From the NCBI GenBank assembly GCA_020152595.1, contig JAIGNY010000711.1:343501-407500 (forward strand): a stretch of DNA of 64,000 bases, read 5' to 3'. Numbering within the stretch: position 1 is the stretch's first letter; every line of letters starts with the position of its first letter. This document shows, piece by piece, positions 44,091 to 56,754 of the stretch. The notes under the pieces were generated by a model. The model was not told the origin of the DNA. It made no database searches and saw only the letters and a program-made list of their open reading frames with translations. A program made the position numbers and the translations under genes. The stretch comes from Chiridota heheva. Its lineage: Eukaryota; Echinodermata; Holothuroidea; Apodida; Chiridotidae.

Positions 44091-45221
44091 GGGAAATAAT
44101 TTTTTATTGATAAGATTTCAATACAGAATTGAGCAAAATGGCAGCCTCCATGTACAGTATGTGTTGACTTAAGAGATGGATAACTTGAGATAGGAATGAG
44201 ATTTTGACTTGCTGTTTTTCGTAGTTGGTTTAGATAATAATCCTCTAGCATATGAAATGAGGATTATTTTAGACTTTATGTCTCCTTTAAAGGATTGTAA
44301 ACATACTTCTATAAATAATGTACTAAATCTCATTTCATGTTTTAAGGAATTATTATATCTCTGGTTACTAGAGTGATGACTTACACCAACTTTTCAAAAA
44401 AGTGGGTTGGACAGGTGGGTGGGGGTTGTGGTCGATGGAAAAGTAGACTAGACGGGGAGGTTGAAGATGAGAATAAGAGAGACTTTTGATCTAAAAAATT
44501 TGGCAGGACATTTTCAGTTTTTACATTAAAGGTCATATGGAAATATAAGCATTTTATTTTGTTAGAAAGAGACTAGTATGAAAATCTGAGCAGATCCGTT
44601 CTGAATTTTGAAAGAAGCACTTTTAGTATTTGAGTGGCTGATCAAAGTTGAATAAGTTTTGAATTCATGTAAAATCTGTGATGTACATGTATGACTTGGT
44701 GGACGGCTGAAAATCTTTATGTATTCTTTATATCTTTCCTAAATCTTGGTCACTGAGATGATAGGAAAGTCTATTTTTGCTAGAATTTTATTGGGGGCAT
44801 GGCTAAGACTTTTGGTTAGAATTTGCTGCACTACTTTAAAGAATTATAATAGACATTTAAAACAAAGATTTACAACACAAAATACCAATGTCACCGTGTA
44901 ATACATCACAAAATTTGCATAAAATATACAAATTGATGCATGAGATTTAAAAACTGCTGTAAAATGGTCAATGTTTAACTGATTTTAATGAATTATCTTA
45001 CTACAGTACACAAGAATATTATGTTTTTTTCTTCATAGATTTTAGAGCAATTTAGCTAATTTTGCCTCTACACATCCATATTCCATTTACTGATTCCCTC
45101 TCATGCTGCTATTCACCCATTTCACCACACAAAAGTGGGGATGCAGAGAGAGGGGGCCTGAAAGAGCAAAAAGGGACAAATCGTGAATTATTGATTTGTG
45201 AACCACACTTGTAAATTAAAG
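44091..45221. other. Intergenic, no recognisable feature
   Basis: No gene or repeat supported. Confidence 0.5.
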
Positions 45222-45290
45222 AGGTGCAGTAGCTCAGTGGTTTTGTATGCGAAAGGTACCAGGTTCAATTAAACTACTGACATAGTTTAA
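45222..45290 (+). repeat. tRNA-like (SINE head) remnant
   Basis: TAGCTCAGTGG (45230-45240) resembles an A box and AGGTTCAATT (45261-45270) a B box, with shorter spacing than in an intact tRNA. Probably a decayed SINE head; weak. Confidence 0.35.
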
Positions 45291-47045
45291 GGTTTCTTTT
45301 TAATATATATCTTAGACAATTTAGACCTTATATGAAACCTTGGATGAAAATTGTTTTTGATTACCACATAAAGTAGTGAAAATTGCAGTTGGTACTTGAA
45401 CACCTGCCATACATTTTCAACGCCATGAAGTGTTTTAAGTTTAACACTTTAAAAAGAGTGTTTATCATGATTTTCACTACAAATAAAATTTTTGTCCAAT
45501 TACTGTTCAAGCCTTAATGTGGTCAAGCAACTGTTAACCAAAACAAGATATATGTTATCAACATTATTATCTCTGAATTAGTGGTTCTAAATTAAACACT
45601 TGATTGACCAGCCAGAATATACAGACCTCTTAACATTTTGCTGTGCACCTGAGGAATTAAATTTCTCCTTTATAAAATTGAATTTGTTTTCATTGTCCGA
45701 AATATAAATAAGTTCTTTTTAATTCTTCTTTTCGTATCTGTGATAATTTAAAAGAATTCCGAGATATTTATCAAAAAGACAAACAATTTTTTTTGGCCAG
45801 TCCATGGATAACCCAAAGTTTGTGCACCAATGACAAACATGTGCAACTTTCAGAAGCTGTACCAGTAGAGTGTAAATAGGCCTGACTGAAAATATGGGAA
45901 GAAAGAATTTGAAAGGTATTAATTTTCAGAAATTTAAAGAAGTATAAAAGATATTGAGTTGTCCAGGGTTTGCGCTAGCTTTGGATTTTTGGGAGGGAAA
46001 TTCCCTTTTTCAAAAATGTTTGGGTAGGGATTTTAGAATTTTGGTAGGGAATTTCTCTCATGGTTTTCTCTATACCAAAGTTTACAAACACAATTTGTTA
46101 ACAAACATAACCTCATGGCCTCTGCAAGATGTTCATTCATAAAAATTCACCAAATTTACAGTCGCTTTATAAATTTCTTTTCACTAATATATTGATTTTA
46201 TACAGTGCTAGATGTCGTAAATACAGAAAACGACTGTACAGTAGTTGGGAGACTTGTCACAAATTTCACCACCTACATGGAGGCCTCAGTCACGTTTCGT
46301 TGTATACATTTAAGTATGTAAGGGATCCGTTTATAACTTTGCAAGTTATAAGGATTACTTTACCGATAAAAATAGCTTTTTACTTTTTTTGTACTTAAAA
46401 GTGAACTTATCAAATTATATTATTTCTGTAAATTGCATACAAATTTTAAGTCTAATTGCTAAAATTCATATCGTTAGCTTGAGGCCTAATGTTATCACAG
46501 AATGCTCAGTGCAGATTTGAACACTTGTCTTAGTCAGCAGCTCCTGGTAGCTGTGCGCGACCATACCACATTGCTTCTAATTTTGTGTGAGATTGTGAGA
46601 ACTGATTGCACGATTCGTGCAAAAATGCAAACCCAGGAGTTGTCTGCCTAGTCATACATCAGAAATTCCACAGATATTAACAAATTATGAAACTTCGGTC
46701 ATTCATAACTCCAAAAGTGAGAATGCTTTATTAGGAATTCCGAACCTGTTATTCTAAGAATTAAAATGTTTTTTTCCAGTATACTGTTAAACTGTAGGTG
46801 CATGTTAAACCTTTAAAACGCTCTTATAGTATTTGTGATTGAAGTATGGTCTGAAGTGCTTCAACGAAGACATTTTTCAGTTCACCTCGTCATACAGTAG
46901 CTTGTTAATCTTTGAATGAAATGGGATTTATGTCCTGTCGTCTACAGGTTAAGTAAGATTGTACTTTGTGAGTCTTTGTTGTCTATCTGTTTGAATTGTT
47001 TTTTCAGTGTTTGTCATCTGAGATAAAATTATTACATTTCTTCCT
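45291..47045. other. Intergenic, no recognisable feature
   Basis: Short frames at 45954-46398 have no domain. Nothing supported. Confidence 0.45.
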
Positions 47046-47049
47046 TTAA

Positions 47050-47287
47050 AGGAGCATTAGACCGAAAAGTGAGCGCATATTTTTAGGGGTCCCCCTCACA
47101 CCCCAAAATTCAAATGCTTATATAGCATGCAACAGTAAAGCAATTTTCTGCTTAATATGAATATTCAAGTAACATTTGCCTTCACGTCGTCTGTAAGCTA
47201 TGGAGGCAAGAAGTTTATCGATCTTTTGTGGATAATATATCTGTGAAATTAGCAAAAATTGGCGCCCTTACTTTGTCTAGTGCTCCT
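47050..47287. mobile_element. TTAA-flanked MITE F, copy 1 (238 bp)
   Basis: TIRs AGGAGCATTAGACCGAAAAG and CTTTGTCTAGTGCTCCT are inverted, flanked by TTAA at 47046-47049 and 47288-47291. The inner motif GTGAGCGC and its mirror GCGCCCTTAC extend the TIR. TTAA flanks are known for piggyBac and Kolobok elements; I cannot choose between them. Confidence 0.85.
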
Positions 47288-47395
47288 TTAAATGGGTAAA
47301 GACTGTACACATGGTTTTAGGTCATTTCTATCTAAATGTCTATACTTTGATAAAGTCTGTACTTCATGAACCTTTAAAGGTCTACAAACTTTTAA

Positions 47396-47965
47396 AGGAC
47401 TAGTTCAGTGGTCCATCAAGTGTATGTTATATGAATATGGACTTCAAAGGAGACAAAATGGTGAAGAAACCATTCAAAATTCTTATTCCGTTAAGGAGAT
47501 TTTTAAGTTTAAATCCGTCTTATCTTTGTAGAAATGACTGGTGTAGTAAGTTTACTATGGAAGGCTGGTGTCCTTATCCTTACATTCTTAACAATTGTTA
47601 ATGTAGTTTAAAGAAAATACATTTTACATTTTTCCTGTTTCAATTTTTTCCCCTCGAACTTCCTTCAGGTGGTATATATTTATCCTTACTAGATTCTATT
47701 TTGCTACTTTCTTGACTTATCCAATGGTATTTAAGCCACAAAACTGAAAGACAAAATATGATAGAATGCATACTATGAAGACTGAGGAATCTGAGGCAGT
47801 GACATCACAACTAGTCTAATTTCAGTCGTTTGTACACAAATGATACCAAACTTCAAACTTAAACATCTCCTTAACGGAGTAAGATTTTTGAATGCTTTCG
47901 TCACCAGTTGTTTTTTGTAGTCTTCTTTCATATAAAATGGACTTGCTCAACCACTGAACTAATCT
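47396..47965. mobile_element. TTAA-flanked MITE E, copy 1 (570 bp)
   Basis: Left TIR AGGACTAGTTCAGTGGTC and right TIR ACCACTGAACTAATCT are inverted. The flanks are TTAA (47392-47395) and TTAG (47966-47969). The inverted match runs through ATATGGACTTCAAAGGAGAC and CTTATTCCGTTAAGGAGAT for about 120 bases at each end. No coding capacity. Confidence 0.85.
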
Positions 47966-48251
47966 TTAGAGGGGCTTGCTGTGTTTCAAACAATGAAGTT
48001 GATGAAAATAGACAAATATTTCCCATGATTCCCATCCAATCAATTTTGCCATTTAAATTTTTTTGAAATGAGTTCTTAATGTACAAACACATGTAAAATA
48101 TCTTTAGTAGCTGAAAGGGAGTTGGGTATTGGCAAAGTTTTGTAAATGTCATCTAAATGTTAATGCCAAACTATTAGGAATGGGGAAGTTGCAATCATTT
48201 TTATGTTTTTTAATGAATAATAATCAAACCAATCCTCATACTGAATTTTAA

Positions 48252-48551
48252 AGGTGCTTTTGGCCAAAAAGTGAGGGCTAATTTAGTGCGAGTCTCACTT
48301 TAAATCGAATGCATTTGCAGAATATCATAAACATAACTAAATCCCGACTCAAAATTTGTACGTGTTTTCCCATTGACTTTTTAGTATTTGTTCGCTTGCG
48401 TGCGATGGGTGAACATTTCTGTAAAAGCTGACCCTGTGATGTGACTTTATTGGTTAAAATCTACATAAATTAGCCATAGATATAACAAAAAATATAACAA
48501 ATATATGAAATTAAGCAAAATTAGCGCTCTCACTTTCGACTGAGAGTACCT
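48252..48551. mobile_element. TTAA-flanked MITE F, copy 2 (300 bp)
   Basis: Left AGGTGCTTTTGGCCAAAAAG and right CTTTCGACTGAGAGTACCT are inverted, with TTAA at 48248-48251 and 48552-48555. The shared subterminal motif is GTGAGGGC/GCGCTCTCAC. The next base begins the LINE at 48556. Confidence 0.8.
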
Positions 48552-48555
48552 TTAA

Positions 48556-51500
48556 AGCGATCATTCCTTTTCAATGGAATTGTCGCGGTCTTTCCGCCAA
48601 CCTTTGAAGAACTCAAACTTTTGATCTCTACCTTCAACCCCAGCATTATCTGCCTATAGAGACCTTCCTCTTTTCCCCCGACTCCATCCCCATTCCAGGG
48701 TACACGGGATCCCATTTTATCACCCAAAACGCCAGTAAAGTCTCTGGTGGCTCCTCTATTTACATCAGAAATGATATACCCTTGAGCCACCTTTCTATCC
48801 AATCCGACCTTCAGGCTACTTGCCGTCTCGTGACCCTACACAAAACCATTACTTTTTGCAGTCTTTACATCCCCCCCCTCCCAACTCCCCTTTACCCCCT
48901 CTTACCTTGACGATCTCATCTCTCAACTTACCAAGCCTTTCATCCTGACAGGTGATTTGAACGCTTACAACCCCCTTTGGGGTTCCTCTACTTCTACTGT
49001 CAAAGGGAAACACATTGAAAATCTCCTGAACCACCACAACCTTGCCTCCTTAACGACGGCTCCCCCATTTACACCCAGTACTGGCACTTTCATCAACCTC
49101 AACCTCTCCATCTGCGACCCCCCGCTCTTAGTTGACTTTTTGTACTGGAGGGTTCACCCTTCACTCTGCAAGAATAACCATTTCCCCATCCTCATCTCCA
49201 CCCCAACCTCTTTGTCTCACCTCTTCCCAGCCAACTGGAGATTCCAGCATGCAGACTGGGGCCTCTATTCCACTCTGTGCAATATCTCCATCACTAATGA
49301 CATTCTCCTCTCCTATCATCCCGTCTCTTTCTTCACCTTCAAACTCTTGGAGGTTGCCAATTTTATTATCCCCACTTCCACCTTCACCCCACAGAACTTC
49401 AAACCCTGGTTCACCACTGACTGTAAAAAAGCCATCTTCCTCAAGAACCAAGCCCTCCGTCTCTTCAAAACCCACCCCACACCCCAAAACTTTGGCAACT
49501 TTCGCATCCTCAGAGCCAAAGCCAGGAAGACCATTAAACTGAGCAAAAAAAGTATCCTAGGAAACCTATGTCTTATCCCTGGATTTCCAGACTGCCCCCT
49601 CCAAGGTCTGGAATATGATCCGTAACTTCAAAGGGTAAAGTTCCTCCAACAACATCTCTCACCTCATCCACAGCAACATCAAAATCACCGACCTCAAATA
49701 CATCACCCACTGACTAGCCTCCACTTACGCCAATACCTCCTAAAATGACAATCTTTCTTACTCCTTTCGCAAACAGAAAATGGAGGCTGAAAAGAATTCT
49801 CTGAACTTCCAGTCTAACAATCAGAAAAACTACAATCTCCCTTTCACCTACTTTGAGCTCTCCTCCGCCCTCAAAAAATGCAGGTCCTCCTCTTAAAGCC
49901 CTGATGGCATCCACTACAATCTACTCAAAAATCTCCCCAGAAACTCCCTAGAAATACTCCTCAAGATTTACAATTATCTGTGGTCCTCAAACTCTTTCCC
50001 CATTACTTGGAGAGGACCACCATCACCCGAATCCCCAAAACTAACAAAGACAGATCCAACCCAAAAAACTACAGACCCATTGCTTTTTCCTCCTACCTCT
50101 GTAAGATCATGGAATGTATAGTATGGTCCTCTATAGACTACAGACTCTGCTGATACCTCGAGAGGAACTCCATCCTCTTCCCCACTCATAATGGCTTCAG
50201 AAAAAACAGAAACTGCCTGGACCACATCCTCAAACTCGACCCCTTCATCCATGAAGCCTTAGTCAGAAATTATCATGCCATCTCTATCTTCTTCGACCTC
50301 GAAAAGGCCTTTGACACCACGTGGCGGTATGGTGTTTCCAAAGACCTCCACTCCTCTGGCTTCAGAGGCTTCCTACCCACCTTCATCCAGAACTTCCTCC
50401 ACTTCGGAGTACGCATTGGTAACACCTACTTCCAAAGGTACACCCAACACCCGGGTGTCCCCCAAGGCAGCATCCTCTCCCCCACTCTCTTTATCCTCAA
50501 ATTTAACAGCATCACCAAAACTTTCACCCCCAACATCAAAAGCTCTCTCTATGCCGACGATTTCACTATCTACTCATCCTCTTCTTTCTTTCATACTCTC
50601 CATTATAACCTACAACACTGTCTGGCTCACTGCAGCAACTCCAATGGTTTGAACTTCTCAAAATGACAAAACTGTTCTCATCCATTTTAACAACAGCAAC
50701 AACTCCTTCTTCCTCCGCTCTAATCTCCGCCTCAAAGATTCCATAATCCCCAGTAAAGACACTTCTCGCTTCCTTGGAATCGCTCTCGACTCCAAACTTT
50801 CCTTTCTCCCCCACATCAACACCCTTAAAACAAAAATGCCACAAAAACCTCAGTCTCCTCAAGGTCCTCTCAAGGACTGACTGGGGAGCAAACCAGGGCA
50901 CTCTGCTAACCTTATACCGCTTCCTCCTCAGATCCAGGCTGGATTATGGCAATTTCATCTTCGCCTCTGCCCATTAATTTTACTTGAAACACCTAGAGGT
51001 CACTGAAAACACTGCCCTAAGGCTTTGCCTTGGCACCTCTCACACCTCCCCTATTGCGTGTCTTTACGTCGAGGCAAATGAACTTCCCTTCGACTTCCGA
51101 TGCACGAAGGCCGGCCTCTCCTTTGCTCCCGGCATCCTCACCAATCCACGTAACCCTTGCTTCCATCCCATCCGTTTTTCCTCCTTCACCAACCTCTTCA
51201 ATCTCAACAAATGCACCTTTTAACCCCCCCCCCTCCCTTCTTTTGGGATTTGGATGCACTCCCACTTCTCCAAAGCCAACATCAACATTTTCTTGATCGC
51301 CAGATACACCATCCCACCTACACCAGCCTGGACTATTCAACCCCCAAGGTGTACCTTGGTCTTTCCTTCTTCACAAAAGCTCTTCACAACCCAGCCTTCT
51401 TCCACTCCAAATACTGCCAACTCAGTAGACATTTCCACGACTACTCCTTCCTCTTCACCGACGGCTCCACATGGGAAGGCTTTTCTGCAGCCGCCACCGC

Positions 51501-52415
51501 CTGTCCTGGCCTCACCCTCTTCTCAAGGCTACCTGACGGCACCTTTATCTACTCTGCCAAGGCGAAAGCTATCCTCCTAGCCTTAAACTTCATAGAACTC
51601 TCTTTCCAACCTCATTTTGTCATTTTCTCTGACTTTAAATCCCTCCTCCCTGGCATCCTCAACATGGTCTGGCTTAACCCTCTCATTCTACTAATCCTCA
51701 ACAAACTCCACACTCTCTCCTCCTTAGGAAAGAATATTATCTTTTTCTGGATACCCAACCATGATGGCATTCCTGGCAATGAGAGAGTCGACATAGCCGC
51801 CATCAAAGCTCTGTCAAACATCGCCTCTCTTTTTCCTATTCCACACTCAGACCTCCGTCTTTCCATCTTCAACTACAAAGAAACCGGGCAAAACTCCTGG
51901 AATCATGAAACCAGTAACAAACTCCACACCATCAAAGTCGGGACCAACACCCCTCTGCACAGTTGCAAGCACAGGGAAGACATTGTTGTCACCCACATCC
52001 GCCTTGGCCACTCCTCTCTCACTCACTCCCATCTCTTATCCGGCTCCCCTACCCCTCTCTGCCCCACTTGTAACACCAATCTTTCTATCAAGCATATCTT
52101 CGTAACCTGTCCCCTATACCAGAACTCCAGATCTCTTCTCTTCTCACTATCCTTAATCTCGAACCTTTTCAGAAACAATTTTTCCTCAAACATCATCAAC
52201 TTCCTCCGCAACAACAAGCTGTTCCAGCACATTTAACTTCCCTCTTCCCTCCCTTTCTACACCTAACCTTACTTGCCTCCTTTTTTCTTCTGCTTTTTCC
52301 CCTTTTCTCCCTTACAAACCTTCCATCTCCTCACTGTCCTAACTTTTCCACCATAATTTGTTAACATTGGCACATTTGACTATGACTGTTGTGGTGCGGT
52401 TAAACATTAACAAAC
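48556..52415 (+). mobile_element. Nimb-like non-LTR retrotransposon, copy 2 (5'-truncated)
   Basis: Starts at the endonuclease N-terminus, so ORF1 and the 5' UTR are missing. It runs through a 3' UTR that ends GTGCGGTTAAACATTAACAA and a CAAAC tail. It diverges substantially from copy 1 in sequence but has the same domain order. Confidence 0.85.
48558..52236 (+). pseudogene. Nimb-like ORF2, copy 2: endonuclease, RT, RNase H (inactive)
   Basis: The endonuclease begins IIPFQWNCRGLSAN, then frameshifts. GDFN reads GDLN (LTGDLNAYNPLWG, about 48945) and the SDH motif reads NNHFPILI, so catalytic residues are lost. The RT has KNYRPIAF (about 50065), FDLEKAFDTTWRYG (about 50298), GVPQGSILSPTLF (about 50455) and an intact LYADDFTIY (about 50548). 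RNase H in the frame 51157-52236 has LFTDGS, but the catalytic Glu motif SAEAKA reads SAKAKA, followed by IFSDFKS and WIPNHDGIPGNERVD. The C-terminus keeps HIRLGHSSLTHSHLLSGSP and a CPTC...H...C cluster and stops at 52236. Multiple frameshifts and stops occur throughout. Confidence 0.85.
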
Positions 52416-52573
52416 CAAACCAAACCATCCTTTTCTTCTGTGTATTCAGCCCACTCGGAGTTATGAATATTTATGTATAATCAGTTCAAACATGTCATTG
52501 CCGAGGATGATTTCATCTTTAAAGAATGAATAGATTAACATCATTTTTGCAATATTTTTAGTTTAAGGTTTAA

Positions 52574-53096
52574 AGGATTAGTTTAGTGGTCAGGAAACTA
52601 TCTTATATAAATAAGGACTTCAAAAGAAACAAACAAGTTTAAAGTTAGAATCATTTCATTCATATTTGTAGAAATGACTGAAATTAAACTAGTTGTGATG
52701 TCATAGCCACAGGTGTTATGTCTATCATATTTTGTCATGTGATTTTGAAGATTAAAAACCATGGGATATGTCAGAAAAGTAGTAAAACTGAATCTAGTAA
52801 GGGTACTTATAATGTATCACATGAAGAATGTTAGAGGGAAAATAATGCAAATAGTAAAAAAAAAAATTTTTATAATTTTTCTTTAAGAAACAGTAACAAT
52901 TGTTAAGAGTGAGGATGAGGATGCCAATTTTCCATAGTAGACTTACTACACCAGTTATTCCTACACAGATAAGATAGCTTTAAATTTGAATATCTCCTTA
53001 TTGGAATAAGATTTTTGAATAGTTTCTTCACCATTGTGTTTCTTTTGAAGTCCACTTTCATATAAGATGAACTTGTTTGATCACTAAACTAATCCT
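52574..53096. mobile_element. TTAA-flanked MITE E, copy 2 (523 bp)
   Basis: Left AGGATTAGTTTAGTGGTC and right GATCACTAAACTAATCCT are inverted, with TTAA at 52570-52573 and 53097-53100. The body matches 47396-47965 in the subterminal parts (GACTTCAAAAGAAACAA, GAATATCTCCTTATTGGAAT). Confidence 0.9.
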
Positions 53097-54536
53097 TTAA
53101 TAATAATTCTCCAATCCTTTTTTAAGCTAATCATTGTTAAAAAAAACGATAATGGTATTTAATCTCAAAACTTGCTATACGGGGCACAGCAAATACAGAT
53201 CTATTTCAACAAGCTGATGGTTGAATTATTAGGCCAGCATGATCATGGCAAATGCGCAGCCACTATTGGTGAATATATATCACTTAGCTACAACCACCAC
53301 ACAAAGTGATATATATTATGGACTGCACATGCCCCCAAGATTGTAAATACTACGAGCTTAGCTGAGAATTCTACATTACACTCAGGGAGAAAAAAAGGTA
53401 AATATTCATTTATCACTGTATGAAGTATCAGTGTGCCCACTCAAAAAAATGTGTATATGATATTCCAATACCTATCTAACAGTCTGACCTAATTTTTTAG
53501 CAGCCTGAGTTGGGGTATCCTCACCATGTGTCAGCTGGCATGCTTTGATTACAGCCTATTTTGCACATTTTCCACAGATTGTGGGAATTAAAGCTGATAA
53601 GGGGACAACAGGTCATCTAGAACTTTATTTAATGATCGTATTGCATTTACACAGTAAAGTACAGTGGCTCATTCAGGATTTACCCACTTAAATTTTTTGT
53701 CAAAGTGTTACAACATGAGATATTTTGCTATCATCATTCATTAGAGATCATTTTGCCTTCTGTGCAAAACAGTAAATTGCCTCATAAACTAGAGTACAGT
53801 ATCTGTACAGTAGTACTAGTATAGTATACTGTTCAGCACGCCGCTGTTATTTTTGCATCAATACATAATGAAACTTATTGTACATTGGTCAGAAATGTAT
53901 GCCAGACTTGGTATAAAGTCACGAAAAACTGCAATTGTGGGAGGAAAATATTTTTTATAAAAAAAGTATTTTGTTTATTTCTTGAGTAAGCAACAGTTTA
54001 TGTGGTAAAAAATGAAGCTTTTGCCCAAAATGTTTTGAGTTCATTGCTCTAAGATGGTAGGAAGATTTTTGATACCTTCATTCAGAACCATGGATTCATC
54101 CCTCACAAGCTTTACTACTGTATTATGATTAAAATAACAAATCAAATTCACAAAATTTCTGCAGATTTTAAATTTCATCACTGTACCTCAACTTAGTATT
54201 CTCCTGGCATATCCTGTAATCAAAAAATTTTAGTGGGTTAAAATTGTAATTTATAAGTAAGTTAATTTATTTCCATACCCATAACATTTTTGTTCAGTCT
54301 TATTAGGGATTATATCATAACTTTCCTTTAATTGAGGAAATGTACAATACATTTTTTTTTATAACATAACATTTTGCTAACATAGAAGCTGGCATACAAA
54401 AATTGGTAGAAATTTGATTTTCTTACCTAGGAAGTATGTTTACATGGGTGATTTTTAAAGTGTATATATTCTTAACTGAAGAACTTTTGAATGGAACTAG
54501 ATTCTGACAAATTGTCTTCAGTTTGTTAACTTTACT
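53097..54536. other. Intergenic; 13-bp perfect hairpin at 53273-53316
   Basis: ATATATATCACTT (53273-53285) and AAGTGATATATAT (53304-53316) are inverted with an 18-base loop. Nothing else is supported. Confidence 0.55.
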
Positions 54537-54665
54537 TTATTCTCTATTATGTGACAGAGTGGAGAATGGCCCTGGCAGACCCACGGGAGATACTATGGGT
54601 CTGCTACAGTAGGGCTATTCTCTGTTATGTAACGGACATGATAGGCTGGAGAATGGCCCTACAGG
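54537..54665. repeat. Nested-palindrome repeat, diverged copy
   Basis: Carries TGGAGAATGGCCCTGGCAGA, then GGGTCTGCTACAGTAGGGC and GGAGAATGGCCCTA, in the layout of 55634-55789 but more diverged. Confidence 0.55.
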
Positions 54666-54889
54666 TCAATAAACTATTTCCTTAAAATTCGAACATCTGC
54701 CATTGGGAGTTATAGACCAAAACCTTCCTTTATTCCATTTTGCCAACATACTTCCTTATCTACCGCTGTACTATGAACCCAATGTTTGCTGTGCCTCTTT
54801 CCGTATTTGTTATTCCTAACAATCTTTAGAACAAACTTTGTTGCTCACATAATAAACTGATCCTCAGTCATCCAGGGAGCTGTTGTAGC

Positions 54890-55135
54890 AACATGTGCTA
54901 CATTATAACATGTGTTATATATGCTACATAGTAATATGTGCTATATAGCATGTGCTACATAGTAACATGTACTATAAAATGCTACATAGTCACATGTGCT
55001 ATATATGCTACATGGTAACAAATGTAATATAGCATACATGCTACATAGTAACATATACTATATAGCATGTGCTATATAGTAACATGTTATATAGCATGTG
55101 CTACATAGCATGTTCTACATATTAAAATGTTTAAA
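54890..55135 (+). repeat. Minisatellite 4 of TAACATGTGCTATATAGCAT-like units
   Basis: Roughly ten irregular units combining ACATGTGCTAC, ATAGTAACATGT and TATATAGCATG. The phrases are partly self-complementary (ACATGT, TATATA, GCATGC-like). Confidence 0.75.
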
Positions 55136-55630
55136 GATCTATCATAAGGCAGCAACAAATTGAGGAAGAAAACATATAAGTACTAGAAACATGGAAATAA
55201 CAACAACCTCAAAACAATTTGGATTTTAAGGCTTTATTATAGTAAATTATGTTTCAATTTTGTGACATCACAAAGAGAAAATCCATGAAGTGCCTTTAAC
55301 TTGGATATGACCATGACAATCATACATTAAGATTTTGAATTAGTATTATGATTTTCAGTGAAAAAAGTTTAGGACATGATTTGGACAGGTTTTGAGTATA
55401 TCAAACATCATGACTTTTGTATGTATTACAAATTCTTTAAACTTTGATCAGCCAGCCATTGATTGAATATTCTGCTGCTTTCAAGGTTTTTGATAGATTT
55501 GTCTGTCTCTACATCTCCATAGATGATTGAAAAGTAGCTACTAGCTACTCTGCCATGGGTTAGCCAGAAGAAGTAGGGGGGGGGGAGGTTCGACAGGGTC
55601 TTACAACCCCCCTCCAAAGTAAAATAGTAA
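55136..55630. other. Intergenic, G-tract at about 55577-55587
   Basis: No gene supported. Confidence 0.5.
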
Positions 55631-55633
55631 TGG

Positions 55634-55789
55634 GCCATTCCGCACTCTGTGAATTACATGACTGACTGCGGAATGGCCCTGGCAGATCCTTGGGGGCGGA
55701 ATGGCTTTAGCAGACCCCTGGGGTCTCCCAGGGATCTGCTAGGGCCATTCCGCAGTCTGTGAATTATGTGACGGACTGCGGAATGGCCA
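55634..55789. repeat. Nested palindrome: two hairpins inside a larger inverted repeat
   Basis: Hairpin one: GGGCCATTCCGCA ... TGCGGAATGGCCC. Hairpin two at about 55743-55788 repeats the same arms with GTCTGTGAATTATGTGACGG between. The middle GGCAGATCC ... GGATCTGCT is also inverted, so the whole block folds as a large stem or as two smaller stems. It looks like a MITE or tandem TIR relic. Confidence 0.8.
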
Positions 55790-55964
55790 TAATGGTAAAA
55801 TGGTCCAGATAATATGCTGAAAGGTCCAAATATTTACCTCGGCGACCCCCTTTCCCCAATCTGAAAGGCTTTGTACACTCATGTTTGATCTAAACGTCAT
55901 GATGCAGTATATCAGGCCTGATTTAATATTCAGCTAATGTAAACAAGTTCACCAACTATGACAG

Positions 55965-55967
<3 letters not shown>

Positions 55968-56053
<86 letters not shown>

Positions 56054-56060
56054 CATATAT
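55968..56060. repeat. (TA)n microsatellite
   Basis: About 40 uninterrupted AT dinucleotides, ending in ATACATACATATATAT. Confidence 0.98.
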
Positions 56061-56069
56061 ATCATACCA

Positions 56070-56290
56070 TGTTTATTTCACCTTATGTTTCATAACTAAT
56101 TCCCTGATGCTACCTGATGTTAGCAAGGTATCATTGGGTAACTGACCTCTTGAGTTTCGAGAATCTTCAATTGTGACTTGCCTCTTGGTTTGGAAACATC
56201 ATGTTTGTATGGTTGCTATGGATTCATCCATAGTGACATGTCACTACATGGGGAAAACCCCTTATGCAAAACCGCAGGAAACTGCCCCCC
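56070..56290 (+). repeat. Dispersed repeat I, copy 1
   Basis: Order of phrases: AAGGTATCATTGGGTAACTG, TTGGTTTGGAAACATC, GGATTCATCCATAGTGACAT, GGGGAAAACCCCTTA. Related segments lie at 58595-58680, 59385-59690, 59700-60020 and 61205-61260. Confidence 0.55.
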
Positions 56291-56359
56291 TCCCTTCCTC
56301 TTACCCAGAATTTCACCATCCCAGTTGTATGCTTTCTTCCCAGGGTGAAATTGGGAAAT

Positions 56360-56615
56360 CATTAACATAAAAGTGAAAAATATTGTAAAATTAATCAATT
56401 CTTGGGTATTTTGATAAAATTTCCCTAAAATTGACCAAATTTTCTCGAAAACTGGCCAAAATTTTGCCAAACGTTCTGACCAAATTTCCCAGAAAATCCC
56501 ATTTGGCTAAATTTTTCCGAAATTGAAGAAAAATTTCTGAAAATTCTCCAAATTTTCTGACAATGAAGGAAATTTTCCAGAAATTGAAGAAAACTTAAAG
56601 AAAATTGGCAGGGAT
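56360..56615 (+). repeat. Third degenerate GAAAATTGAAG-type array
   Basis: Phrases TTTTGATAAAATTTCC, AAAATTGACCAAATTTTC and GGAAATTTTCCAGAAATTGA recall the arrays at 17455 and 20640. Confidence 0.5.
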
Positions 56616-56754
56616 TTTTTAATTAGCAGCAACTTTTGATGAAAACTGAAGTCACCAGTACCATATTTAGCTTGACCATTTGAAGAATAGTAGAGCTATT
56701 CTACTACCTCCAGCGTCAGCGTCGCAATCCGGTAAAATTTTGCTTAACGGTTTG

